This document shows positions 1 through 7,587 of a stretch of DNA of 64,000 bases, piece by piece. The stretch spans positions 930,001 to 994,000 of the forward strand of contig CP126531.1 of assembly GCA_030167125.1 (NCBI GenBank), written 5' to 3'. The first letter of the stretch is position 1; the number at the start of each line of letters is the position of its first letter. The stretch comes from Rhodanobacteraceae bacterium (GTDB lineage Bacteria; Pseudomonadota; Gammaproteobacteria; Xanthomonadales; Rhodanobacteraceae). A program made the position numbers and the translations under genes. The notes beneath the pieces are model-generated. The model did no database searches, was not told the origin of the DNA, and saw nothing but the letters and a program-made list of their open reading frames with translations.

Positions 1-650
1 AGATAGCGCACGTCATTGGTGGCAAGCACCGGCAAGTCCAGATGCGATGCAAGCTGCAGCGCGTGCGCGTTGAACGCGTCCTCGCCTTCGCGCTGCGTGC
101 GCGTGATTTCGACGTACAGGCCATTGTCGAAATGGCGGCGCAGGGAATCGAGGTTCGCCCGCGCGTCGTGTTCGCGCTGCGCCACGAGCAAACGGCCGCA
201 GGCGCTGTCGCGGCCCGCGATCGCGAACAACCCGCCGGTTGCGCCGTCCAGCCAATCAGCTTGAAGTTGCGCGCGCCCGGCGTGCTGGCCTTCCAGCCAG
301 CCGCGCGAGATCAGTCGCGCTAGGTTGAGGTAGCCCGCATGGTCGCGGCAGAGCAGGGTGAGGCGATCGGGGCGCGTGGGATCATCGGGATTGGCGATCC
401 ATGCATCGCAACCGACGATCGGCTTGATGCCCGCCTTTTCGCAGGCTCGGTAGAACTTGATCTGCGCGAAAAGATTGGAGTCATCCGTCAACGCCAGCGC
501 CGGCAGCCCAAGTTCCGCCGCGCGGCTGACCAGGTTCGCCTGTTTCGCCTTGGCCGGATCCCCATACTCCGGCTTCTCCGGGATGCGGATGGTCGAATCG
601 CGCAGCGAATATTCGCTGTGGGTGCGCAGGTGGACGTAGCGGATCGGCAT
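1..650 (-). CDS. dnaE: DNA polymerase III subunit alpha, N-terminal part (runs off the left edge)
   Basis: This is the 5' end of the gene for the replicative polymerase subunit, about 216 residues, open to the window edge. The protein begins MPIRYVHLRTHSEYSLRDST, the start of the PHP domain of proteobacterial DnaE. It continues with ALTDDSNLFAQIKFYRACEK and GIKPIVGCDAWI, both typical of this domain. The ATG at 648-650 is chosen because this is where the family starts; no strong ribosome site precedes it. It is the last member of the lpx cluster, and dnaE lies next to rnhB in most Gammaproteobacteria. Here a TlpA-like gene separates the two. The identification is secure; the rest of the gene is outside the window. 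Confidence 0.95.
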   Translation of the reverse strand, partial: MPIRYVHLRTHSEYSLRDSTIRIPEKPEYGDPAKAKQANLVSRAAELGLPALALTDDSNLFAQIKFYRACEKAGIKPIVGCDAWIANPDDPTRPDRLTLLCRDHAGYLNLARLISRGWLEGQHAGRAQLQADWLDGATGGLFAIAGRDSACGRLLVAQREHDARANLDSLRRHFDNGLYVEITRTQREGEDAFNAHALQLASHLDLPVLATNDVRY

Positions 651-674
651 GACGGGATTCGTGGTATCCGTGCA

Positions 675-703
675 AGCGTATTGTCGCCACGCGGGTGCGG
701 CAA
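675..703 (-). promoter_or_regulatory. Predicted sigma-70 promoter for dnaE
   Basis: On the minus strand TTGCCG (698-703) and TACGCT (675-680) are separated by exactly 17 bases and lie 25 bases upstream of the dnaE ATG. This would give dnaE its own start point in addition to read-through from the lpx genes. Prediction from sequence only. Confidence 0.45.
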
Positions 704-734
704 GCTTGTTTTTTTGCGGCGCGCGCTGCTCTCG

Positions 735-1313
735 TCAGTGCGAGGTTGGAGGCGCGGCCACCGTACTTGCAGTGTTGGCAACCGTGGCCGCCGCCGGCGG
801 CGCGGGCTCGTTCATGAGTTTCGTGATTTCGGCGGCCAGCGGGGTGAGCATGTCCTCGTCGTAGCCGACGTGGACACTGGCCACGGTGCCGTCGCGGTGC
901 AACAGGATCATGGTCGGAAGCGAGCCGCTCAGGCCGAATGACTTGTTCAACGCACCCGTCCTGTCCCAGGTCATGATCAAGCCCGGAAGTTTCGGCATCA
1001 GCAAATGGGCGGCGCGCAAAAAGACGCGATGATCTTCCTCGTAGTTGATCTCCACCACCTGCAGCGGATAGCCCCGCTCATTGGCGGTCGACTGCAACCC
1101 GGCCAGCACGGGCATCTCTTTCATGCAGTACCCGCACCACGTCGCCCAGAAGCTGATCACCACCACCTTGCCGCGCAAGGCCGACGCGCGCACTTGCTGT
1201 CCGTCGAGCGTCTTGCCCAAATCGTCCGGGGGAATGGAGCCCGGCGGCAACGCCTTGGCCCAGACGTGGCCGCACGCCAACGTCGCACAGAGAACCAGCA
1301 GGACCTTTCGCAT
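735..1313 (-). CDS. TlpA-like thioredoxin-fold protein, exported
   Basis: A 192-residue protein with an N-terminal signal sequence (residues 1-19, ending HVWA) and a thioredoxin fold. The redox motif WCGYC is at residues 59-63, preceded by VVVISFWAT as in TlpA/ResA proteins, and a cis-proline segment SGSLPT follows later. Such proteins reduce or exchange disulfides in the periplasm, often for cytochrome maturation or envelope proteins; the partner here is unknown. The last 25 residues are an Ala/Pro/Thr-rich tail with no evident fold. The gene lies between rnhB (31 bases) and dnaE (84 bases) and is probably a lineage-specific insertion in the cluster. Confidence 0.85.
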   Translation of the reverse strand: MRKVLLVLCATLACGHVWAKALPPGSIPPDDLGKTLDGQQVRASALRGKVVVISFWATWCGYCMKEMPVLAGLQSTANERGYPLQVVEINYEEDHRVFLRAAHLLMPKLPGLIMTWDRTGALNKSFGLSGSLPTMILLHRDGTVASVHVGYDEDMLTPLAAEITKLMNEPAPPAAATVANTASTVAAPPTSH

Positions 1314-1343
1314 CGCCGCCCCCTTTCGCTTCCGGGCATTGTG

Positions 1344-2030
1344 TCACAACGCGCTCAGCAGCTCCGCCTGGACGGGCGCGGGCGCTTGCTCCTGCTTCAT
1401 CAGCTCGCGAACGGGCGCGAAGCTGCGCCGGTGTTCGGGGCACGGTCCGAGCCGTTGCAGCGCCTCGCGATGGCTGGGGGTGGGATAACCCTTGTGCTGG
1501 GCGAAGCCGTAACCGGGCCAGCGCGTGTCCAGCTCGCGCATCAGCCGGTCGCGGGTGACCTTGGCGATGATCGAGGCGGCGCTGATGGATGGTGCGATCG
1601 CGTCGCCGTCCACCAGTGCGCGCGCGGGGCAGGGCAACGCACGCGGCAAACGGTTGCCATCGATCAATGCAAAGCGCGGCGCGCAGGCCAGGCGTTCGAG
1701 CGCGCGCACCATGCCGACCATGCGCGCATGGAAGATGTTGATGCGATCGATCTCTTCGACGCCGACGGCGACGACGCTCCAGGCCAGCGCCCGCGCCACG
1801 ATGCGCGCGTAGAGTTTTTCGCGCGTCGGCTCCGGCAGGATCTTGGAATCGTCCAGTCCGTTGATCCGCGCTGCCGGATCGAGGATCACGGCGGCGACCA
1901 CCACGGGGCCAGCCAGCGGCGCACAACCCGCTTCGTCCACGCCGGCGACGTCCGCGGCTTCCGGCCAGCGGCGCAGTTTGCGCGGCGGCAGCGTGGCAAG
2001 CGTGGTGAAGTCGTCAATCGCCAAGGTCAT
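1344..2030 (-). CDS. rnhB: Ribonuclease HII
   Basis: RNase HII nicks RNA-DNA hybrids and single ribonucleotides in DNA. The protein (228 residues from the ATG at 2030) has the DE pair at residues 32-33, the IDGNR segment, the [13 protein letters not shown] helix and the [10 protein letters not shown] motif, so the catalytic carboxylates look intact. The start at 2030 overlaps the end of the sulfatase gene by 17 bases; an earlier in-frame ATG exists at 2114 but would add residues unlike the family. The usual GRG motif after the DEA segment reads GCA here (residues 35-37), which is odd because that motif contacts the ribonucleotide. Function is assigned by family. Confidence 0.92.
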   Translation of the reverse strand: MTLAIDDFTTLATLPPRKLRRWPEAADVAGVDEAGCAPLAGPVVVAAVILDPAARINGLDDSKILPEPTREKLYARIVARALAWSVVAVGVEEIDRINIFHARMVGMVRALERLACAPRFALIDGNRLPRALPCPARALVDGDAIAPSISAASIIAKVTRDRLMRELDTRWPGYGFAQHKGYPTPSHREALQRLGPCPEHRRSFAPVRELMKQEQAPAPVQAELLSAL

Positions 2031-3747
2031 GCAGGTTTCCGAAAACATACGCGCGGTACGAATCGCGCAGCGCGGCGTTGCGGCAGTCGAGGTCGTGGCC
2101 ATCGCAGCGGTCACGCAACAGTGTATTGGCGACGAAGAACGGATCGCGCGGCAGGTTCGCGGCGTCCAGCAGCAGCGAGCCGAGGTAGGCGATGTCGAGC
2201 ACCGGATAATCCTCGCGCCGGATCGGCAGGTTGAAACCCTTGAGCATGTAATACGTCGTGTATTGCGCGTCCGCGACCTGCGGCGGCACGGTTTTGGCGA
2301 GCGCGTTGATCGCGCCGTCGAACGAGGGCTGGTGGTCGCCGAAGTGCAGCAGCAGCACCGGCCGATTGTCGCTGCGCAGGAATGCTTCGAGCTGCGCCAT
2401 CGCCGCGCTCGACATCGACACGCGTTGCAGGTAGTTCGTGAGGTTGAGGTTCAACCAGTCATCGAGCGCCGAATCGCCGGACGCGAGCTTGCCGGGGAAC
2501 AGCGGCTTGTCGTAGGGCGCGGGCATTTCCTTGTACGGCGTCATGTGCGGCCCGTGCTGGTACAGCGTCAGCACGAACACGAACAGCGGCTTGCCGCCGG
2601 CCCTGGCCTTCTCGGTCTTGAACACGCGCTGGAGCGCGGCGAAAACCTGCGCGTCGGTCACGCCCCAATCCAGGTTCAGTTCCTGGCCGCCGTAGAACGC
2701 ATCGAAACCGTAATCGGCGTACGCATCGCGGCCGTTCATGAAATCGCCGTCGGTCGGATAGATGCCGACCGTGCGATAGCCGTCGGCGTCGAGCAGGCGC
2801 GGCAGGGTGTAGCGGATGCGCGGCGCGAGGTTGAACGGTGCGTAGATGCCGGCGGGCCCGAACAGCGTGTGCGGCAGGCCGGACATGAACGCGAATTCGG
2901 ATGTCCAGGTGCCGCCGCCCCAGGTGTGCACGTTCAGCCAGCCGTGCGCGATGGTGTTGGCGTCGGGCTGGAACATGCCGACGTCGCACAGCTTCGCGGT
3001 GCACGCGGTCAGCATGCGCGGATCGAAGGTGCTTTCCTCCAGCACCGCGACGATGTCGGGTTTTTGCCTGCCCGCGGGTCCGCTCGCGGCGAGATCGCGC
3101 CAGTCATCGCGCGTCGCGTCGGCCGGCGTGAAGGATGGTTCGCTCACGTGCGCGTTGCGGATCGAGGCGACGAAATCGGACACGAAACTCTCGTCGTTCA
3201 TCGCTTCCCACATGCCCTTGTCGTACACCGACGCGAACGGGCCGCGCGGATGAAGCGTCATGGCCAGCAGCACGAGCGCGGCGACGATACCGCAGGCGCG
3301 CGCGCTGCGCGTTGCAACGCTCGGCTTGGGCCGGAGATCGCCGCGCCACAGCAGCACCAGCAGCAGCGGCACCAGAACCATGGCAGCCAGGATCGCCGCG
3401 ATGAGGAACGGGTAGCGCAACAGCGTCTGCGCGATCTCGGCATTCGCGTAGTAGACGAGGTCCGGCGCCAGCAGCGGCGTCGACAGATACTGGAACTTCA
3501 GGTTGGCCGCGATCACCAGCAGCAGCATCGGCAAGCTGCCCGCGAACAACCCGAACGCAATGCGGCCGCTCGCCGCGATCGCGAACAGCACCAGACCGGC
3601 CAGGATCAGGAACGCGAATGCGCATTCGAGGGTGCTCTGCTCGTCCATCGGTCCGAACCGCAACGCGGCCAGGAAAACAGCCGTGGCCAACGCGAACAGC
3701 CAGGCGGGGCGGCAACGCCATGAGAGGAATCGCAATTGCGACTTCAT
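2014..3747 (-). CDS. LTA-synthase-like membrane sulfatase / phospho-head-group transferase
   Basis: A 577-residue protein with about five N-terminal membrane helices (roughly 12-30, 42-60, 66-82, 112-134, 151-165) and a periplasmic alkaline-phosphatase/sulfatase-fold domain. Visible metal-site elements are EES at 237-239, the nucleophile region GGGTWTSEF (Thr280 or Thr282) and GDHQ at 470-473. This arrangement matches LTA synthase and the phosphoglycerol and phosphoethanolamine transferases, which move phospholipid head groups to an acceptor outside the membrane. Its ATG overlaps the lpxB stop (ATGA), so it is translated with the lipid A genes. That suggests an envelope-glycan or lipid modification. 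Substrate and acceptor cannot be read from sequence. Confidence 0.82.
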   Translation of the reverse strand: MKSQLRFLSWRCRPAWLFALATAVFLAALRFGPMDEQSTLECAFAFLILAGLVLFAIAASGRIAFGLFAGSLPMLLLVIAANLKFQYLSTPLLAPDLVYYANAEIAQTLLRYPFLIAAILAAMVLVPLLLVLLWRGDLRPKPSVATRSARACGIVAALVLLAMTLHPRGPFASVYDKGMWEAMNDESFVSDFVASIRNAHVSEPSFTPADATRDDWRDLAASGPAGRQKPDIVAVLEESTFDPRMLTACTAKLCDVGMFQPDANTIAHGWLNVHTWGGGTWTSEFAFMSGLPHTLFGPAGIYAPFNLAPRIRYTLPRLLDADGYRTVGIYPTDGDFMNGRDAYADYGFDAFYGGQELNLDWGVTDAQVFAALQRVFKTEKARAGGKPLFVFVLTLYQHGPHMTPYKEMPAPYDKPLFPGKLASGDSALDDWLNLNLTNYLQRVSMSSAAMAQLEAFLRSDNRPVLLLHFGDHQPSFDGAINALAKTVPPQVADAQYTTYYMLKGFNLPIRREDYPVLDIAYLGSLLLDAANLPRDPFFVANTLLRDRCDGHDLDCRNAALRDSYRAYVFGNLHDLGD

Positions 3748-5054
3748 GGCGCGGCCTCGTTGCGAGCCGCGAGCATGTCGTCGATCGCGCGCGCGGCGCT
3801 GGCCGCGGCGCCGCCACCCTTGTGCAAGGCGAGATGCATGCGCTCGAACGCGCGGATCAATTCATCGCGCTGGTGCTTGTCGCGGAACAGGGCGGTCACG
3901 GCATCGGCCAGTTTTTCAGGCGTACAGTCGCGCTGCATCAGTTCCGGCACCAGCATCCTGCCCGCGAGCACGTTGGGCAGCGCGTAGAGATTCGTCTTCA
4001 GCATACCGAAACCCTTGACCAGCGCGTGCGTGAGCGCCGCGATGCGATAGCCGACCACCATCGGGCGCTTCGCCAGCATGGCTTCGAGCGCGGCGGTGCC
4101 CGACGCCAGCAGCACCACGTCGGCGGCCACCATGGCGCGGTGGGCGTGGCCGTCGAGCAGCACGGGGGTCGGGACTCGGGACTCGGGACTCGGGAATGGT
4201 GTGGAATCTGGTGCTTTCAACGCGATGTCAGGGGCTGCGGCATTTGGTGTCGCGGTGACTGGCGCACTTCCTGCTTTTTCGAATCCCGAATCCCGAGTCC
4301 CGAGTCCCGATTTGCGCAACAAGCTCTCAAGCTGATCGCGACATCGCGCATTCGCCGTCGGAACCACGATCTGCAAGCCGGGGATTTCGGCTGCGATGCG
4401 CTGCGCCGCTTCCATGAAGATCGCGCCGAGCCGATGGATTTCCGACAGCCGGCTGCCCGGCAGCACCGCCAGCACCGGCGCATCGGCGGCCAGACCGAGT
4501 TCGCGCCGCGCGGCATCGCGGTCGGGCACGAGCGGGAACCGGTCCGCCAACGGATGGCCGACGAATCGCGCATCCACGCCATGCTTCGCGTACAGCGGCG
4601 GTTCCATCGGGAACAGGCACAGCACGGTGTCGGTGGACTTGCCGATTTTTTCCGCGCGATTTTCGCGCCACGCCCAGATCGACGGGCTGACGTAGTGCAC
4701 GACGGGAACGCCGGCATCCTTCAACTTCCTTTCGAGTCCGAAATTGAAATCGGGCGCATCGATGCCGATGAACGCATCCGGCTGCAGCGCGATCAACCGT
4801 CGCGCCAGCGACGCACGCAGCCGCAGCAGACGCGGCAGGTGGCGCAGAACTTCGGCGAATCCCATCACCGACAGTTCGGCGATGTCGTGCCAAGCATCCA
4901 GTCCCGCCGCGCGCATGCGCGGGCCGCCCACGCCCACGAACTTCGCTTCCGGATGACGGGTGCGCAAGGCTTCGATCAACTCCGCGCCCAGCAGGTCGCC
5001 GGAATCCTCGCCCGCGACCATCGCGAATACGCGCGAGCCGGTGCGGGTTTCCAT
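3744..5054 (-). CDS. lpxB: Lipid-A-disaccharide synthase, with an in-frame repeat insertion
   Basis: LpxB joins UDP-2,3-diacylglucosamine to lipid X to make the lipid A disaccharide at the inner membrane. Family landmarks are GEDSGDLLGAELIEAL, GIDAPDFNFGLE, YVSPSIWAWRENR, FVGHPLAD, VLPGSR, LLASGTAALEAMLAKRPMVV and LPNVLAGR. The protein is 436 residues against about 380 in E. coli. The excess is explained by residues about 249-296, which are encoded by a palindromic intergenic-type repeat (4167-4310) between the VPTANA strand and LLDGHAHRAM. The frame is kept and both flanks are normal, so the enzyme is probably active with an added loop. It overlaps the downstream sulfatase gene by four bases and begins one base from the lpxA stop. 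Confidence 0.95.
   Translation of the reverse strand: METRTGSRVFAMVAGEDSGDLLGAELIEALRTRHPEAKFVGVGGPRMRAAGLDAWHDIAELSVMGFAEVLRHLPRLLRLRASLARRLIALQPDAFIGIDAPDFNFGLERKLKDAGVPVVHYVSPSIWAWRENRAEKIGKSTDTVLCLFPMEPPLYAKHGVDARFVGHPLADRFPLVPDRDAARRELGLAADAPVLAVLPGSRLSEIHRLGAIFMEAAQRIAAEIPGLQIVVPTANARCRDQLESLLRKSGLGTRDSGFEKAGSAPVTATPNAAAPDIALKAPDSTPFPSPESRVPTPVLLDGHAHRAMVAADVVLLASGTAALEAMLAKRPMVVGYRIAALTHALVKGFGMLKTNLYALPNVLAGRMLVPELMQRDCTPEKLADAVTALFRDKHQRDELIRAFERMHLALHKGGGAAASAARAIDDMLAARNEAAP
4167..4310. repeat. Palindromic GGGACTC repeat element inserted in frame in lpxB
   Basis: The left arm is about three tandem copies of CGGGACT followed by CGGGAAT (4170-4197). The right arm is the inverted counterpart, GAATCCCGAATCCCGAGTCC and onward (4281-4310). 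About 83 bases of unrelated sequence lie between. Such GGGACTCGGGA palindromes are normally intergenic in xanthomonads. The element is 144 bases, a multiple of three, and adds 48 codons without a stop in the lpxB frame. Confidence 0.88.
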
Positions 5055-5843
5055 TCAACGCACCAGCGAGCGCTCGCTGCGGTCGATGAAATCGCAGAAA
5101 GCGCGCACGTCGTCGCTTGCGGCGGCTTGTTCCACCAGCGCCGCGCGCGCTTCCTCCAGCGTCTTGTGCGACATGTAGAGGGTGCGGTAGGCGCGCTTGA
5201 TCGCGGCGATGCGCGGTGCGTCGAAACCGCGGCGCTTAAGGCCTTCGGCATTCACGCCGCGCGGCACCGCGAACTGGCCGGCGACGTAGATGAAGGGCGG
5301 CACGTCGCGGTTGATCGCCGAATACATCGCCGCGAAGGCGTGCGCGCCGATCTTGCAGAACTGGTGCACGCCGGCGAAGCCGCCCAGCACCACGTGGTCG
5401 CCGACTTCGACGTGGCCCGCGAGCGTCGCGTTGTTGGCGAAGATGGTGTGGCTGCCGATGTGGCAATCGTGCGCGACGTGCACGTAGGCCATGATCCAGT
5501 TGCCGTCGCCGATGCGGGTGGCGCCGCCGCCTTCGCCGGTGCCGCGATTGATGGTGACGAACTCGTGGAAGGTGTTGCCGTCGCCGATCACGAGCTCGCT
5601 GCGCTCGCCGTGGTATTTCTTGTCCTGCGGATCGCCGCCGATCGAAGCGTATGCGCCGATGCGGTTGTCGCGTCCGATCCGCGTGGGGCCTTGCAGCAAG
5701 GCATGCGCGCCGACGCTGCAGCCCGGCCCGATCTCCACTTCCGCGCCGATCACGGCCAGCGGGCCCACCGTCACGCCGTCGGCCAGTGTTGCGCCCGGAT
5801 CGACGATGGCGGTCGCGTGGATGTTGGGCCGCGCCGCGCTCAC
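5055..5843 (-). CDS. lpxA: Acyl-ACP--UDP-N-acetylglucosamine O-acyltransferase
   Basis: LpxA carries out the first lipid A step, placing a 3-hydroxyacyl chain on UDP-GlcNAc. The left-handed beta-helix hexapeptides run through the first two thirds ([17 protein letters not shown]). The catalytic histidine lies in VHVAHDC, the Asn/Ala core reads LAGHVEVGD, and the C-terminal helices include the GLKRRGF segment. I choose the GTG at 5843, which overlaps the fabZ stop as GTGA and gives 262 residues, the same as E. coli LpxA. An ATG at 5861 would add six residues. It sits between fabZ and lpxB in the standard order. Confidence 0.95.
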   Translation of the reverse strand: MSAARPNIHATAIVDPGATLADGVTVGPLAVIGAEVEIGPGCSVGAHALLQGPTRIGRDNRIGAYASIGGDPQDKKYHGERSELVIGDGNTFHEFVTINRGTGEGGGATRIGDGNWIMAYVHVAHDCHIGSHTIFANNATLAGHVEVGDHVVLGGFAGVHQFCKIGAHAFAAMYSAINRDVPPFIYVAGQFAVPRGVNAEGLKRRGFDAPRIAAIKRAYRTLYMSHKTLEEARAALVEQAAASDDVRAFCDFIDRSERSLVR

Positions 5844-6307
5844 CGCGTGGATTCCGCGCACATCAATTCGCAGGTGGCGGCCGGGCTGCCGTCGACCACC
5901 GCGGAGGCGGTGAAGATGCCCATGCCGCGGAGCAAGCGCTTCAGTTGCACTTCCAGCCGCAACTGGTCGCCGGGCACCACGGGTTTGAGGAACCGCGCGT
6001 TGTCAACCTTGGCGAGATAGAAGATGCGGTCTTCCCTGGCGGCGTGGGTGCCGGACAGGCCCAGCAGCAATCCCGAGGCCTGCGCCAGCGCCTCGACGAT
6101 CAGTACGCCGGGCATCACCGGGTGGCCGGGGAAGTGGCCGTTGAAGAACGGTTCGTTGAGCGTGACGTTCTTGATTGCGACGATGCTCTTGCCTGGATCG
6201 AGTTCGATGACCCGGTCGACCAGCAGGAAGGGATAACGGTGCGGCAGGATCGCCGCGATCCGTTCGGCGTCGACCGGCAAGGCGACGGGGGTGGAAGAGG
6301 CGTTCAT
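5840..6307 (-). CDS. fabZ: 3-hydroxyacyl-[acyl-carrier-protein] dehydratase
   Basis: FabZ removes water from 3-hydroxyacyl-ACP in fatty acid elongation and competes with LpxA and LpxD for 3-hydroxyacyl-ACP, which is why it is embedded among the lpx genes. The 155-residue hot-dog-fold protein shows [13 protein letters not shown], the catalytic-histidine segment [14 protein letters not shown] and the glutamate-bearing EALAQASG. The ATG at 6307 overlaps the lpxD stop by four bases, and its own stop overlaps the lpxA start, so lpxD-fabZ-lpxA should be translationally coupled. Length and motifs are normal. Confidence 0.96.
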   Translation of the reverse strand: MNASSTPVALPVDAERIAAILPHRYPFLLVDRVIELDPGKSIVAIKNVTLNEPFFNGHFPGHPVMPGVLIVEALAQASGLLLGLSGTHAAREDRIFYLAKVDNARFLKPVVPGDQLRLEVQLKRLLRGMGIFTASAVVDGSPAATCELMCAESTR

Positions 6308-7353
6308 TCGTTGCGTCCCCTGTTGGATGCTTCAAGTTGTTTTTCGAGTGCGGTGATGCGGCGCGCCATGCCGTCGAGCTGGCGCATGCGCGCGGCGTTG
6401 CGGCGCCACGCGCGGTTTTCCTCGATGGGCGCGCCGGAAGAATAGGTGCCGGGTTCGCGGATGGAGTGCGTGACCAGGGTCATCGCGGTGATGGTAACGC
6501 CATCGGCGATTTCGAGGTGGCCCAGCACGCCCGCGCTGCCGCCGATCAGGCAGTTGCGGCCGATTGTCGCGCTGCCCGCGACGGCCGCACAGCCGGCCAG
6601 CGCGCTGTGCGCACCGATGCGGACGTTGTGCGCGATCTGGATCTGGTTGTCGAGGCGCACGTCTTCTTCGAGCACCGTGTCTTCCAGCGCGCCGCGGTCG
6701 ATGGTGGTGTTCGCGCCGATTTCGCAATCATCGCCGATGCGCACGCCGCCCAATTGCGGCACCTTGACCCAGCCTTCGCGATCGCGCGCCAGGCCGAAGC
6801 CGTCGGCGCCCAGCACCGCGCCGGCGTGGATCAGCACGCGCCTGCCCAGCACGACGCGCGTCACCAGCGTGACGTGCGCGCCGAGGCGCGATTGCGCGCC
6901 AACAGTGCAATCCGGGCCGATCACGCAATGCGCACCCAGCACGGCGCCGGCTTCGATGACGGCGCGGGACTCGATCACGCAACCGGGTCCGATGCTGGCG
7001 CTGGCGTCGACGCGTGCGCCCGGGGCGACGACGGCGGAAGGATGGATGCCGGGCACGGGCGCGGGAGCGGTTTCGAAAAGCGCCGCGATGCGTGCGTAGG
7101 CGAGGTAGGGATCGTTTGCGATCAGCACCGGGACGGCGCTCGCGTCCGCATGCTCGGCGCGCAGCACTACCACGCCCGCCTGCGTGTGCGCGAGATCGGC
7201 GGCGTAGCGTGGATTGGCGAGAAACGCGAGATGCTCGCGTCCTGCGCGCGCCAGCGGCGCGACGCCGCGGATTGCGCGCGTCGCGTCACCGCGCGCTTCG
7301 AGTCCGAAGCGCCGCGCGAGCTCATCGATGCGATAGCCGGTGGATGGTTCCAT
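6304..7353 (-). CDS. lpxD: UDP-3-O-(3-hydroxyacyl)glucosamine N-acyltransferase
   Basis: LpxD adds the N-linked 3-hydroxyacyl chain in lipid A synthesis. The protein is 349 residues. It has an N-terminal uridine-binding domain (residues 1-100, with ANPRY), a long left-handed beta-helix with many hexapeptide turns, the catalytic histidine in NQIQIAHNVRIG, and a C-terminal helical tail (MRQLDGMARRITALEKQL). It starts the lpxD-fabZ-lpxA-lpxB-sulfatase run of overlapping genes. Upstream lies a repeat-filled 234-base gap rather than skp, which is found at this place in enteric bacteria and pseudomonads. Confidence 0.95.
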   Translation of the reverse strand: MEPSTGYRIDELARRFGLEARGDATRAIRGVAPLARAGREHLAFLANPRYAADLAHTQAGVVVLRAEHADASAVPVLIANDPYLAYARIAALFETAPAPVPGIHPSAVVAPGARVDASASIGPGCVIESRAVIEAGAVLGAHCVIGPDCTVGAQSRLGAHVTLVTRVVLGRRVLIHAGAVLGADGFGLARDREGWVKVPQLGGVRIGDDCEIGANTTIDRGALEDTVLEEDVRLDNQIQIAHNVRIGAHSALAGCAAVAGSATIGRNCLIGGSAGVLGHLEIADGVTITAMTLVTHSIREPGTYSSGAPIEENRAWRRNAARMRQLDGMARRITALEKQLEASNRGRNE

Positions 7354-7375
7354 TCGCCCCGTCGGAAATTACGCG

Positions 7376-7580
7376 AAGCCAAAAGCAAATGCCGTCCGCG
7401 AAGTACGCAAAGAAAAGCGAAGAAAGCGAAAAGCAAACCGTCCGCGAATGAATCCAAATCGACCCAGTGTCTTTATATCTGCTGTTGCAGAAAGGCACTG
7501 GATTCCCGCTTTCGCGGGAATGACGGCAAAAAAAGATGGCCTTTCCTTTGCGTTCTTCGCGTTCTTTGCGGACTGTTCTT
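7376..7580. repeat. Composite intergenic repeat between lpxD and bamA
   Basis: Outer arms are rich in GCAAAGAA / GAAGAACGC type units in inverted orientation (about 7385-7446 and 7549-7575). They flank a small hairpin element at 7494-7525, with stem ATTCCCGC / GCGGGAAT and loop TTTC. The inner hairpin is the common xanthomonad repeat also seen at 30528-30560 and 63629-63665. The outer unit recurs at 47030-47150. No protein-coding signal was seen in the gap. Confidence 0.75.
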
Positions 7581-7587
7581 GTTTGGC

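Noticed and set aside
4170..4310. Possible CRISPR-like tandem repeats (GGGACTC units)
   Set aside because: The units are seven bases long, contiguous and arranged as an inverted pair inside lpxB, without unique spacers.
1843..6020. Long plus-strand frames opposite rnhB, the sulfatase, lpxB and lpxA
   Set aside because: They are antisense shadows of recognised genes, with no family motifs and skewed composition.
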